From contig VZSF01009841.1 of assembly GCA_013398295.1 (NCBI GenBank), positions 226,845 to 290,844 on the forward strand: 64,000 nt of DNA, read 5' to 3'. This document shows, in pieces, positions 12,506-24,441 of this stretch. The translations under genes and the position numbers were made by a program. The stretch comes from Chionis minor. Lineage: Eukaryota; Chordata; Aves; Charadriiformes; Chionididae. How positions within the stretch are numbered: position 1 is the stretch's first letter; every line of letters begins with the position of its first letter. The notes under the pieces are model-generated. The model did not search any database. It was given only the letters and a program-made list of their open reading frames with translations, and had not been told where the DNA came from.

Positions 12506-15134
12506 CTTCTCCAACTTCTCCTTCAGTTTGAAGCCAATGAAGGGTGATCCTGGTAAAACTCCAGTGGAGAATTCAACTGTCAGTGGAAACACAGCTATTC
12601 CCCCTTCAGCATGGGGGAATTTGTAGAAGCACAAGGACCTAAATAAAGGGAAATTATAGGGCTATTCAGAATTGGCACTACTACTGGCACTGTGCAGGAA
12701 CAAGTGACATTTTGTGAGGGATAATTAAAATTTAGTAAGAAAATGCTATTCTTATGACAGAATCCAGCACTTCTCGCATCAGTGGCCTCTCAGCCCCAGT
12801 GCAGCGTGGCTGTGTGGACACCCAAAGGGTGTCACTTTTGCAGCCCCACTGTTCAGCGCTTTGGGAGCAGAATGAAACCGCAGCAAGCGGCTTTAACAGA
12901 AAGACTTTCTTACCTGTCTCCCCGCATCACTAGTAACGCACCATTATGAGTTTCTTTGGTTGGGCCGTTTCCAGCCTTGGCAATATGAAGCTGGAGCCAA
13001 GGAAGCATCTTTGCATCACGGGTCTCCCGCCCTGCTGCTCACTGATGCTAAATCAATATTAACCCCAGGAGGTCCCAGCAAAGGGCTCTCAGGCAGCCTG
13101 TTTGTCCACCTGGTGTGCTCCATGCTGAATTGAGAAACAAAGCACTTGCTTTCCCTCACCCTGCCCTTCCTGCGGCAGGGATGCTCCCAAAAACCGTTCC
13201 CCATGCAGCAGCCCCCTCCAAATCCTGTGCCCAGGCCTCCTTTGCTGCAATCGCTGCAAGAAACATCATGAGATGAAGCTGGCCTCTCCGACCAGGATTG
13301 CTTCCCATGTCCTGCTGTCCCCCACCTCAGCCTGGAAACACCTGGGGGGAAAAACATCACCTTTTTGACCAGCACGTAAAAGAAGGAGGAAAGTCAAGGA
13401 CCAAGGGCTTTTTCTAGAAGGCAGGTGGCACTGCACATAAATAAAAAAAAGGGATTTTTTTTTTTTTTTCCAATAGATAAATTGAAATAAGCATGAGAAA
13501 ACAGCGATGGTCCAGCGCCATCTTAACCATGCCATGGCATCAGAAGACAAGCAGTCGGGCGCCAGCATCAGCAGAGGGGATGCCAGGCACTCAGAGCAGA
13601 GCTCCATCACAGGGGTGGGGAAGGATGGATCCCGGGCAGGTTGCCTGAATGCAGCGCAGGGTTTGCTTTGCATTGCTTCAGATCCCTTAGCAGCTTGCTG
13701 GGAGGGTTAAGGCGTCCCTAAGCTACATCTTCTTATGCAAAAGCCCTGGTTTGCATGGAGAGCTGCCCCAGGCGGCGCAGAGAGAAATGTGGATTGTTTC
13801 CCAAAACCGCAGCTCCCTGCACCTTCCCCGCTCACCGCCAGCCTCCAGCTAACGGTGAAAGAGCCGCAGTGCTACTCTTCCAACCACTTCTGCCTGTAAT
13901 GCTGTGGTCGGCATCTCAGAGGGCGTAAGTTCGGAGCTTTACTGATTTTTATCAGCAGAGAACATGGTTCTTTGGGGTTTATTTCTGAATGAGAGAAGGT
14001 ACGTGCTAAGAAGCACATTTGTTTCCACTTCTGTGTTTGAAATGAAAGGACAGCTATTCCTGTTTGGGCAAAAAAGTCTAAAGACCTGCTGGCAGCCCTT
14101 TCCCAACGCATAAAATAACAATTTATTCTTCTAACCATAAGAAAACATTGTTTTTTCCCCTCTTTCTCAGCACAACTGAAAATGTGAATTAATGACTCAG
14201 TTCCCTACATTCTCAACTGAAAAGCCAAAAAGCCGTTTTTTCCCTTTATCCTGGGTGCCCAGCTCTCACACTAGGGTCAATAAAATGACAAAACCCCACG
14301 ACGTAGCCCCCGAGGGCGACAGGGCTGCCGGTGTTGCCCCTGCAACCATGAAGATGTGCTGCAGGAAAAAAGTCTTTCTGCTGCTGCTGCATACCCAGAG
14401 CTCTGGAACTAATGTGCCTGCAGCCTGGGAAAGTGTGGTGGGGTTTTGGCCAAGGAACAATATTTCTAGCTCCCAACAAGTTTTCCAGCTGCTTTAGAAA
14501 CTAAGGAATGATGACGCTTTAGTAACTCGAGGATTGTAACTGAGGCAGACTCCAGCAGGACTGATGAAGGAACAGCTGTTATATTAGAAACTACTTAACC
14601 AAGAGCCTTTATTAAAAAAATTATTGGATTCTGAGTATCTAAAACCTGTGACTGCTGTAGTGATTTAGTCCTTATTCAGAGAGAAAAGCAGTACAACTGG
14701 TGCAACGTTATTATATTTATATTAATTTATATCACAAAGACAGGAAAAACCCACCCATCTGAAAACTTCCATACTGCTATAAAAGTTGAGAGCGTTTCTG
14801 AACTGCGACTGAAATCTCCCTTTTCCCAGCCTTTTCCCAGCCACAGTGTTGTGATTTCTCCCTGCGGTGAGGATGCACTGCCAGACCGAGGGTGCACAAT
14901 CGGAGTCCCCCCCGATGCCACGTGGGACTGTGAGCCCTGGGTACACCAGGAGACCGCAGTATGGGTTGTCCCCATGCAACGCCCAAGCTGGAGACCCTAG
15001 ACAAAAGGGGTCATGGAGGGGGAAAAAGAGGGAGATGGAGGCAGAACTGGTAGGATATCTGGGGCTACTGCTCGCTCACAGGGCTTGGGCAGGAGCAGGG
15101 GGAGTCTGGGAATGTGCTATTCCATTGATTCTGT
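12505..15134. other. Intergenic DNA, nothing recognised
   Basis: Unique-looking sequence with a T15 run at 13455-13469. Short open frames on both strands have no recognisable product. Confidence 0.5.
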
Positions 15135-15390
15135 CCTAGTGATAGGACAAGGGGTAATGGTCTCAAACTGGAAGAGGGGAGATTTAGACCAGATATCAGA
15201 AAGACATTTTTCACCATGAGGGTGGTGAGGCACTGGAACATGCTGCCCAGGGAAGCTGTGGATGCCCCATCCCTGGAAGTGTTCAAGGCCAGGTTGGATG
15301 GGGCTTGGAGCAACCTGGTCTAGTGGAAGGGGGTTGGGACTAGGTGATCTTTAAGGTCCCTTCCAACCTAAACCATTCTGTGATTCTATT
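15135..15390 (+). mobile_element. CR1 LINE, 3' end fragment
   Basis: A 5'-truncated CR1 copy in plus orientation. It begins at the CR1 'gtgataggacaagg' segment and runs through the 'ctgcccaggga' and 'ccatccctggaagtgttcaa' blocks to the 3' tail 'ccattctgtgattctatt', which is the short 8-mer-type tail typical of CR1 and not a poly(A). It encodes only the far C-terminal remnant and untranslated end of the reverse transcriptase ORF. Confidence 0.93.
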
Positions 15391-18300
15391 CCCTGCCAGT
15401 CTCTGCATCAGGCTGCTGTCTAGGCAGTGCAAACTCATCTTTTGACACCAAGATTTAAGTTAATGGGAAGTTCTCAGTAAGACCCCATAAGCCATTGTAT
15501 TCCAAGCTGAGCCCTTGGTCCACGTCCTGGGCACCTTCTGCTGCCCCAAGCCTGGTTTTCTAGCAAGACACTCTGCTGTCATCCCCCTCCGTGTTTTGGA
15601 CCGACAGATCCCTTGAAAGCGAGGGAGAATGTGGTTTTGTAGAGGCATTTCAAGGAGTTCTGCACATGAGTGGTGCTCTGACCCATCCGGATCCAGCCCT
15701 CCACAGTCAGCACAGTTTGCTGGTGCAAAGCTTTGCGAAATGAAGGAGTCTTTCAGGTTTAGGCAGGCTTCTCTGCTGCAGCCCATCACAAAGCCTGTGA
15801 GCCGGCCTGTGGGTGCCTTTCTTCTTCAGCATTCTGGCTTTAATGGCTTTTCACAAGGAATATTGGCTTTTGTGCTCCCTCAGATGAATTGGCAGGCCCT
15901 AATGAGCTATGAATGCAATTTAATAAAGCTCGCATTTGGAGGACGGAAATGGTTCTGCGGAAGGAAATGAATGAAGGCGGGAAGGGGGGGGGGGAAGGAA
16001 GGCAGTGAGGTGTGTGGCCTCAGAGCGTGAAAAAGCCAAAGATAAAAATGTAAAGACTTGCAGAGTCTTCAAACAGACCTTAGAAACAGGCAGAGAGACT
16101 GCCTTCTTCGGCAGGTTTGTTTTTGGGAATCGCTTATATCTATGCTAAGTTATTGGTTCCCAGATGTGCTCCAGGAGCTTGGACAGGAATGGTAGAGGTG
16201 AAAAGCTGGTTTGATACACCTTCACAAACAGGCTTGATGCTGCAGAGGAAGCCACAGAGCAGTTGACTGTGCCAAACGCGCAGTTTTATTCCAGAACGAT
16301 GTGGTTTGCCTTGCTTTGATGTGAGCAGCCAAGCTGCAGCGCCCCGGATTGAGGGGCTCAGCCCACGCCTGACACTGTAGGAATGACAAACCTATGCTGG
16401 ATGTCCAAAATGCTGGAGTCAACCCACTGTGGGTCAACCTCGGACCCAGCCTCTGATGTCCTCCCAAAAAACTACCCTGCAGGCAGGCCCCGGGCCAGTC
16501 CAAACCAGGAGCTCTGACACCTACTGTCAAAAGCTGCAGAAAGAGGTCCAAAACACGTCCCCTTAGTATATTTTCTTTGGCAGCCTCTTCCAGCGCAGGA
16601 CAGACTGGTGGGATGTAGCTAATTGCTTAGCTGGCCTTCATTACTGCAACCTGAGTGTTGGGTTTTCTGGCTCCTTCTGCTTCCTCTCTCATCACTTTCC
16701 AGAGCAGAAGTTGGCTCCACACACACCTAATTCACCTGATCAAGCATGGATGATGTTCTGAGAGCCAAACTGATCCCTTGGTCTCATCCTATCCATTTAG
16801 ACTGGAAATATATTTTGATTGCTTGCCTTTCTGGCCATTTCTTGAGTGCAGTGTTGTTTGGTTGTTTGAGTTTTTTTGGCTTATATATACAATAAAATAA
16901 CCTACATCCTTAAAAAACAAGTGTCAAGGACCAGTCTGTTGGGGGACTCCATCATGCTGGGTTTTGCCTTGACCGCTGCACCAAGAACCACCTCTGTGCC
17001 ATGTCTTCCCTCAACCTCAAGGACAGGTCAGTTTTTCCCTGAGTCTTTAGACTTGATGATGCCATCTTGTGGACAGTCCCTCCAGCTGTTGGAAATAAAT
17101 CAGATTATTGCAATTTTCATTACCACCACGGAGCACGGTACCATGTAAATCTGCTCCTTTCTCCTTGTTCTCCCTTGGGGCTGAATCTTGGAGAAGGTGT
17201 GAGGTTTCTGTGGAGGTTTTGGGTGCTCCGGGGCAGGCAGGGACTGCGATCTTCCTGTGTTTTCTGGGATTCTTCCATTTAAGAAAATGTTCTTGCATAA
17301 CTGCGCATGAAGCTAAAGACACGTTCATAAAGCATCTCCACCCACATACCCAAAGCACAGATAAAACACTCAAGCTGGAACAAAGAGTCACCTTACACTG
17401 CCCTAGAGATACATGATTACAAGTATATAAGCAATAAGGCATATTCTATACTTCGTTTTTAATTTTTTTTTAATGTCAAAATACCAGACTTGGAGTACTT
17501 AAGTTCGTGTTTGACTTGCAAGGTAGTCTTACTATTGGAAAAGCTTAGCTCAAAATCTACAAAGTCATCACCGCAAAGGGCATGGTGCCACTTTCTACAG
17601 CAAGATCCAGTTCAGTGGAAATCCTGAGCAGGTTTAACCTATGTGCAAATATTGGTTGGCTCAAGGCACCCATCTCTCTCCTGTACCGCTCTCCATTTTT
17701 ACCCCTATATTTCATGCTAGTATTTTTCTGCCCCTTGTTTTCTATTTCTCCCATGGAGTCCCTCCCAAACCAAATAAACAACATCTGAACTTCAACCTAA
17801 TAGAATTTACTGAAATCTAACATTAGGCAAAATTCAGTGTTAAGTTGCTGGGAATCCAAAATCATTGTCTTAATTTTCCCCAAAATCATTATATTTACTT
17901 TTGCCAAAAGATGCTCTTAGGTAAATATTTACAACAAATGGGTTTGTTTTGTTGGGGTTTTTTTAATAAGAAAAATCATTACACAGGAAGGAAAAAAGTA
18001 TATGCTAGGAGCTAAATTTTATAAATCGTACTTTAATTAGAGTGGGAAAACAACTTCCTAAAGTTATCAGGTGTGCTATTATCTCATTTTAATAGTCTTT
18101 TGTGTTTCCTGCTAATTACTTTAATTAAGATACGTGAAGATGCCCTTCACTTTATTGATGACAAAACATATCCAAACTTGGAGTATTGCCATTAATTAGG
18201 AGAATCAAGTGCTGGATCTATGAATGGAAACATCTGTAGGAAGCATGTAGTCAGGATTATCTTGTTTAACAAGCTGTTGTAGGCTAATGGAAAACGTTGT

Positions 18301-21300
18301 GAAATATTATGCGCCGAGCACAGCCTCCATGCACGCAGGACTGAGGGCAGCATGATGGATGTGACTCCACCAGGAGCCAGGGGTGGAAAAAAGATGTGCA
18401 TAGCTGTCGAGATGCAAAGCACACCCTGTGTCTTTGCCTGGTTTCCTTAAGGTGCAGGGCTTTTGTGATTGTTCCGTCTCTCCATCTGTCCCCAGGAGTG
18501 GTCCGGTGGCCAATTTCTACCAACTTTGACGGCTAAAAATCAAGGATATAAAATAGCTGCCTGCTTTGTGAAAAACAACGGTTGGGTAGGGGGAAAGGAG
18601 AGTTTGAAAATAGTGCCTTCCCTAAGAAGCAACAGCGTAAGGGCGACAGCTATCTGTTCTGTTTGTCCTTCTGCTTCAACTCCTTCTGGTGCTAAATTTT
18701 CCACAGCGCACGCTCAGTCCAACAGTTCTTCCCCACAAAGATCCTCTCCCTGCCCAGCTTGGGGTGCTGCGGGTGCAAGGTGTGTGCTGGAACTCCTGAC
18801 TCCCATAACGGGTTGTTGCAGGAGGGAAGAGTGAGCATTTTGCAGTTGTGGATTTCAGCCCGGCACCATGGAGTCCCTGGATGCATGGATGCATACTTAG
18901 GTGCCTGTAAGAGGGGATGAAGGCAAGCAGCACAGATACCCCACCCAAGCCTCTGCTGGGGAAGCTTCAGTGAACTGAGAAAGGCTGAAAGCCACTGTTT
19001 TCCCTTGTTTTACAGCAGCTTCTTCAGGCCTGGAGACCTGAATCTCCGTGTAACGCACTCAACCCACCAACATGCTTCTTTCCCTTCCCCACTTCCCTTC
19101 CAGCCTCAGGATGGATGAGAGAAGACCACTTGGGGAGGGTCCTGTTGCTGAAGGACATCCCTGCGATGGGCACAGAGCACGAGGGAGAACCTCTTGCCCA
19201 GGGAGGACCTGGCTTTGGAGCCAGAAGTCCTTGCTGAGGGAACCTCAGAAGAAAATGCATCACTGGCAGCAGCACACAACACTGTTCCCAGGATTCAGAG
19301 TAGCCAGTTAATGCCATTCCAAACACAAACCTGTTTCTCTGGCTATAAATGTCAGCCACAAGACTGATGGTTACACGTGGCAGTTGCAGGTGTCTGGAAT
19401 GACTCCAGTTAATTTATGTCAGGGCTGGGTCCTATTTTTCCCCTACGTTAATTTTAAAGAGGGCTTTGCAACCATGAAGCCACTACAGCCCTTATCTCCT
19501 GACACATGAAAGCTGTAGGCTGAATAACGTATTAGCACCCTCGATAATGAAAAACACTTCAATATTTAGGACTAATGCAGATTTCCTGCTGAAAAAAAAA
19601 TATAATATGTAAACAGCATCTGCAGCCATGTGCTCAAGGTAATAATTAAGGAGAATTATCTTTGCTATATGTATTAAAACAACATAATTGAAGTTAAGAA
19701 ATTATGTGTCCATATTAAAGAGAAGCAGATAATTTTTTGCTTAGGAAATTGACATCAAGTGGAGTAACTGTTTCCATACCTGGAATAATCTCAGGCTGAA
19801 TAAGAAAAATGAGAACCAGGTGCCCAAATATTACATACCGGTTTCTGTGCTCCACCCTGAGCACCCAGCGTGGAGCAGCCACCATCCTTGGGCAGCGCTC
19901 CGCTTTCTCCCTGGAATGCACATGGAAGCAGCGTGCAGTGAGGGTCTTGGGTGATTATGGGTTCATGGAAAAGGTCCCTCTCCCTAAAGCAGGGGGAATC
20001 ATGCTGAGCATGGTCTGGGGAGCGAGAAGTAAAAGATGGTTCTTTTACTGATTGCCGAGGTGTTTAAGAGGTCAGGTATTTTATTCAGAAATCCCCACAC
20101 CACTTCCCTAATGGCTAATCCAATAAATAAATCTCACACGCTCTGAGACAGAAGAAGGAGTCATCAATCACTGCTTAGAGCCATGCGGGCATGGCTGACG
20201 ACAAAGCAGCAATTAGGAATTGTTAGCACTTATTTTCAAGATTTTTTTCTGGCAAAAAAGGTTATCAAAAGCAAGTTGAAAGTGTCCAGATTAACCAAAG
20301 TTCTTTGATAGCCTAACATTTCTGATGCACACTCAGTCGAAGTCTATCCACCAGGTAGCAGAACACAGGCAAACCTTGGGCAGACTTGGCTCTTGGGGTC
20401 TGATTCTTCAGTGTCTGACAAAAGAAACTCGTGCTGAAGGTTTTCCTGCCCTCCGGACGTTTGCAATAGATTTTTCTCATGGATTCACTGTTTATTGTTA
20501 GAGAAACCCCTACTGCAGCCTTTCCTTCAGGAGGGGGATTTCAGAGCATCTTGCTCTTGCCCTTCTCTCCATCTAGCTGCCTGTTTTCATGGTATTTAAT
20601 ATTTTTAAGACAGCTCTTGATCAAATTAGGTTAAAAATGGAGAGGGGTTGAGCAATAAACACACAAACACACATACAGAGCACCATCACATGTGATTTTC
20701 TATAATTAAAAACTTCCAGCAAACATTGATGCTTTTTGTTGTTGTTGTTGTTCCGTACAAAGGGAACACACTCCAAAGAACACCAAATCCTGCAAAGTAA
20801 GCCCTTTGAGACAGAGACTTCCAACACTATGTTTCCTTCCCTTTTACATGCCTAATCCCATTCTGCCTCTCCTCTTCAAAAGATCCGCTGTCCCTTTCCC
20901 AGATCTATGCAAGGACAAAAGATATCACAGGAGTTTTCTTCCCCTTGCTGTGAGATTAGAAAGAAAAACCTGTCTCCAGGCAATCAATATCTATCGTTGA
21001 GCCCACCAGGTCTTTTTGCAGCTTGGTGATGCTGGTCAAATGGTTTCTATGAGAGACTAACTGATATTCCTGGACTCTGGCTAATTTCACTACTTGGTAT
21101 GGATCATCACCTCCTGGAAAAAAGCAAAAACCCAAATCCAACCCCCCCACTGGAGCTGAATTCCACCTCCTCTTCATCCCTGTGGGCTGAGAAGGGCTGG
21201 ACCACCATGTCCCCAAAGGAGATGGTGGCAGCCACGTGCATGTAGGAAAACACCGAGGGCTTCTCTCTGAAATCGGTGAAATCAAGCACAAATACAATTT

Positions 21301-22621
21301 CGAAAGGGCACATCGCACCCACAGGTGAGATTTGAAGTTTGAGGGGGGTTGTCTCACTGGTTAAGGCAGAAATTTTCACCACACCTTGAAGAAGCAGGGT
21401 GAGGAACGGTCACAAGTAAGACCAAGCATAAGTGATAGTGTTCCTGCAGGTTCCCCAGACTGCCCTCGTACCTTGCCTTAAGGCTCATCTTTGCTACGTC
21501 TTAGCTAATTTCTTTTAGAAACAACACAGAGCTCAGCACCTGTTCCCACACTGAAGGATTCATATTTTGCCTTTTCCAATGGATCATGTTTTCTTGTGGT
21601 GACAATGAACTATCCCATGAACTATTCATTTAAAGGCAGCTCTTAGCGCATCCCTGAGGCTGAGGTTGAGTGACCAGGATGCAGCGGCTGAACATGCCTC
21701 GCACTCTGGCTGCTGAGACACTTTGACCCAGGCTAGGCTTGGGCAACCAGCTTTGGCCAACCAGAGCCTCACATCTCTGTGGGGTCACCTTCCTGAGCAA
21801 TGTCCATGGCCTGGGCTTCTGCAGAAGAAAGTAGCCAGTGCCTCTGGCATGGGGAGGGCTGTGACACTTCAACGCAACAGATCACAGCACGTGCCGCTGC
21901 ATTGAAGCTTCATGCTGCAGATCCAGCTGAGAGCGTGGTCCTTGGGAAGAAAAGCCATCATGAGAAGACAGGCCAGCCCCTTTGCCAACTGTCACCTTGC
22001 GCTGCGAGTCAAAGATGGCATCAGGCTTGTTTTCATGGGGGCTCCCTTCTGTCCCCATGGCTCAAACACCATCTCAAGTTCCCCAGGACAGAGAAGTTGT
22101 GGGGATACCTCCTTCTTGTTTCCCTCTCTGCTCCCCCACAGGCTGCCAGCGGCACAGGAGGGGACCATCTCATGGTGAGCAAGGAGGACAAAGCGGGGCA
22201 AGTATGTGATGAGTAGCAGGGCTTTACGACCCCCCTGGTGGACCATGCAAGTGCATAAGCGGACCTGGATGGGAAGAAACGTGGGCACGCGGAGCACCAG
22301 GTGCTGGAGGCAGCTCTTTGTGCATTCCCAGCCTCAAGTTGGGAGGCAGGGCAGGGCACAAGTGGCTTCTTCCTGCTGCAAGAGCAGCAGGCAATAACTT
22401 GGAAAAGACAGGCTGAGAAGATAGGCCAGCCCTTTTGCTGACTTCTAGCTTGCACCAGACTTCAAAGACAGTATGATAGGCCAAGTTGTTTCTTTTGGGG
22501 TTAGAGCCCATCATCCACTAAAGTTAGAAAAACATTTTTCATGACTGCATTAGTTTTCTGTAAGCTGTTTGAGTTCACAGCTGTCCTCCATCTCTGGGAT
22601 TTCCTTTGGAGAAGTCTGTCT
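15391..22621. other. Intergenic DNA, no supported gene
   Basis: About 7.2 kb without a recognisable gene. A G11 run lies at 15984-15994 and a short TTG repeat at 20736-20752. The open frames of up to ~140 codons are uncorrelated with splice signals or known domains. Confidence 0.5.
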
Positions 22622-22706
22622 GGGACTGGAGCATCTCCCCTGTGAGGAAAGGTGGTGAGAGCTGGGATTGTTTCACCCAGAGAAGAGAAGGCTCAGGGGG
22701 GAACAC
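22622..22706 (+). mobile_element. CR1 LINE fragment, internal (C-terminal RT region)
   Basis: Diverged match to the CR1 segment that reads 'gaggacaggctgagagagctggggttgttcagcctggagaagagaaggctc' in better copies (compare 25895-25955). The next fragment comes from an earlier part of the CR1 consensus, so the two are rearranged or are separate insertions. Confidence 0.65.
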
Positions 22707-22726
22707 TTCAACATATATAACTATGG

Positions 22727-22954
22727 CAAGTTGAGTATGAGTCAACAATGTGCTCTGGCAGCCAAAAGGGCCAACCATGTCCTGTGGTATACCAAGCACA
22801 GCAGAGCTGGTTGAGGGAGGCAATTGTCCCACTCCACACTGCACTGGTGTGGCCCCACCTCAAGTTCTGTGTGTGGTTTTAGGTCCCTCAAATAAGAAGG
22901 ACATCAAACGTGTCCAGTGGAGGGTGACCAAGATGGTGAAAGGTCTTGAGGGAA
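22727..22954 (+). mobile_element. CR1 LINE fragment, internal
   Basis: Plus-strand CR1 piece covering the segment that in other copies encodes the 'sQQCALaAkKAN' and 'vRPhLeYcvq' region downstream of the polymerase core (compare 33925-34130). It is strongly diverged and out of frame. It directly abuts an oppositely oriented CR1 3' end. Confidence 0.8.
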
Positions 22955-22978
22955 ATTGGTCTCTTCCAATTTGAGATA

Positions 22979-23276
22979 TTCGTAGAATCGTAGAATCGTT
23001 TAGGTTAGAAAATACCCTTAAGATCATCGAGTCCAGCCATCAACCTAACACTGCCAAACCCACCACTAAACCATGTCCCTAAGTGACATATCTACACATC
23101 TTTTAAATACCTCCAGGGATGGTGACTCCACCACCTCCCTGGGCAGCCTGTTCCAATGCTTGACAACCCTTCCAGTGAAGAAATTTTTCCTAATATCCAA
23201 TCTAAACCTCACCTGGCGCAACTTGAGGACATTTCCTCTTGTCCTATTGCCTGTTACTTGGAAGAAGACTGGACAG
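22979..23276 (-). mobile_element. CR1 LINE, 3' end fragment (minus orientation)
   Basis: Starts at the inverted tail 'cgtagaatcgtagaatcg' and runs through 'aaaccatgtccctaagtgacat', 'acctccagggatggtgactcc' and 'ttcctcttgtcctattgcc'. It is the same 3' subfamily as the copies at 34811-35310 and 45036-45286. It ends where the LTR-like block begins, and CR1 sequence of the same orientation resumes at 24338. This suggests the block was inserted into, or replaced part of, a CR1 copy. Confidence 0.92.
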
Positions 23277-24337
23277 AGGAGAGAAAATGTATTGAAAGGC
23301 TTGTGGGTCAAGATAAAGACAGGGAGATCACTCACCCATTACTGTCATGGGCAAAACAGGCTCTACTTGGGGAAATTATCTTAATTTATTATCATTCAAA
23401 TCAGAGTAGGGTAACGAGAAATAAAACCAAATCTTCAAAAACCTTTCCCCCACCCTTTCCTTCTTCCCAGGCTCAAGTCCACTCCCAATTTCTCTACCTC
23501 TTCCCCCAGCAGCAAAGAGGGATGGGGACTGGGGGTTATGGTCAGTTCATCACACGTTGTCTCTGCCGCTCCTTCCTCCTCAGAGGGAGGACTCCTCACA
23601 CTCTTTCCCTGCTCCAGCGTGGGGTCCCTCCCATGGCAGACAGTCCTCCACGAACTTCTCCAGCCTGAGTCCTTCCCACAGGCTGCAGCTCTTCATGAAC
23701 TGCTCCAGCGTGGGTCCCTTCCACAGGGTGCAGTCCTTCAGGAACAGACTGCTTCGGCGTGGGTCCCCCATGGGGTCACAAGTCCTGCCAGCAAACCTGC
23801 TCCATCATGGGCTCCTGTCTCCATAAGTCCACAGGTCCTGCCAGGAGCCTGCTCCAGCCCAGGCTCTCCACAGGGTCACAGCCTCCACTGGGCATCTACC
23901 TGCCCCAGCGTGGGGTCCTCCATGGGCTGCAGGTGGATATCTGCTCCACCACAGACCTCCATGGGCTGCAGGGGGACATCCTGCCTCACCGTGGTCTTCA
24001 ACCATGGGAAATCTCTGCTCCAGCCCCTGGAGCATCTCCTCCCTTCCTTCTTCACTGGCCTTGGTGCCTGCAGAGTTCTCTGCTCTCACATATTCTCACT
24101 CCTCTGTTCTCCAGCTGCAGTCACTGTTGCACAGGGGTTTTTTTCCTCCTTAAATATATTATCCCAAGGTGCTACCACTGTTGTTGATGGGCTCAGCCTT
24201 CGCCAGCAGTGGGTCCGTCTTGGAGCTGGCTGGTGTTGGCTTTATTGGACGTGGGGGAAGCTTCTAGCAGCTTCTCACAGAAGCCACCCCTGTAGCCCCC
24301 CAGCTACCAAAACCTTGCCACGCAAACCCAACGCACC
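23277..24337. mobile_element. LTR-retrotransposon-like avian repeat block
   Basis: About 1.06 kb of GC-rich repeat sequence. I recognise its parts from interspersed repeats in bird genomes: the 'tcactcacccattactgtcatgggc' start, the 'gctccagcgtggg' array, and the 'agccacccctgtagccccccagctaccaaaacc' end. I take it to be an old endogenous-retrovirus (LTR) derivative, probably lying antisense, but the family name cannot be fixed without a repeat library. It contains no intact gag, pol or env frame. It carries an internal degenerate tandem array (23611-24034) and splits two CR1 pieces of the same orientation. Confidence 0.6.
23611..24034 (+). repeat. Degenerate tandem array, unit ~40-50 bp
   Basis: The motif 'gctccagcgtgggtcc' or a variant recurs at 23611, 23657, 23702, 23751, 23799, 23851, 23902, 23943, 23983 and 24017. 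That is ten units at 34-52 base spacing. Each is followed by a 'ccatggg/ccacagg ctgcag' half. The array lies inside the LTR-like block and explains the long open frame (268 codons, 23538-24344) read across it, in which a peptide resembling LHELLQ recurs about every 15 residues. Confidence 0.85.
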
Positions 24338-24410
24338 TTGTTGAATCTCATACCATTGGCCTTGGCCCATCGATCCAGCCTGTCCCGTTCCCTCCGTAGA
24401 GCCATCCTAC
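24338..24410 (-). mobile_element. CR1 LINE fragment, RT region (minus orientation)
   Basis: On the minus strand this matches the CR1 region encoding 'LDRLDRWAEAN.MRFNK', just after the FADD-containing polymerase core (compare 33745-33795 on plus). It has the same orientation as 22979-23276 but comes from further 5' in CR1. The two may be halves of one copy with about 0.5 kb of CR1 replaced by the LTR-like block. Confidence 0.75.
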
Positions 24411-24420
24411 CCTCCATCCT

Positions 24421-24441
24421 ATTCTACGATCCTGTGATTCA
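24421..24441 (+). repeat. CR1-like 3' tail remnant
   Basis: The string 'attctacgatcctgtgattc' resembles a plus-oriented CR1 tail. It sits immediately next to a minus-oriented CR1 fragment. It is too short to be sure. Confidence 0.4.

Noticed and set aside
12429..12626. Open frame with a run of about 19 histidines
   Set aside because: The histidines come from the ATC microsatellite; the flanking residues show no gene-like features.
23611..24034. CRISPR-like array
   Set aside because: Unit length varies, units are degenerate, there are no unique spacers and the setting is a vertebrate genome.
23538..24344. 268-codon plus-strand open frame, longest in the window
   Set aside because: It lies wholly in an interspersed LTR-like repeat with a tandem array. 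Overlapping long frames exist in other phases, so it is not called as a gene.
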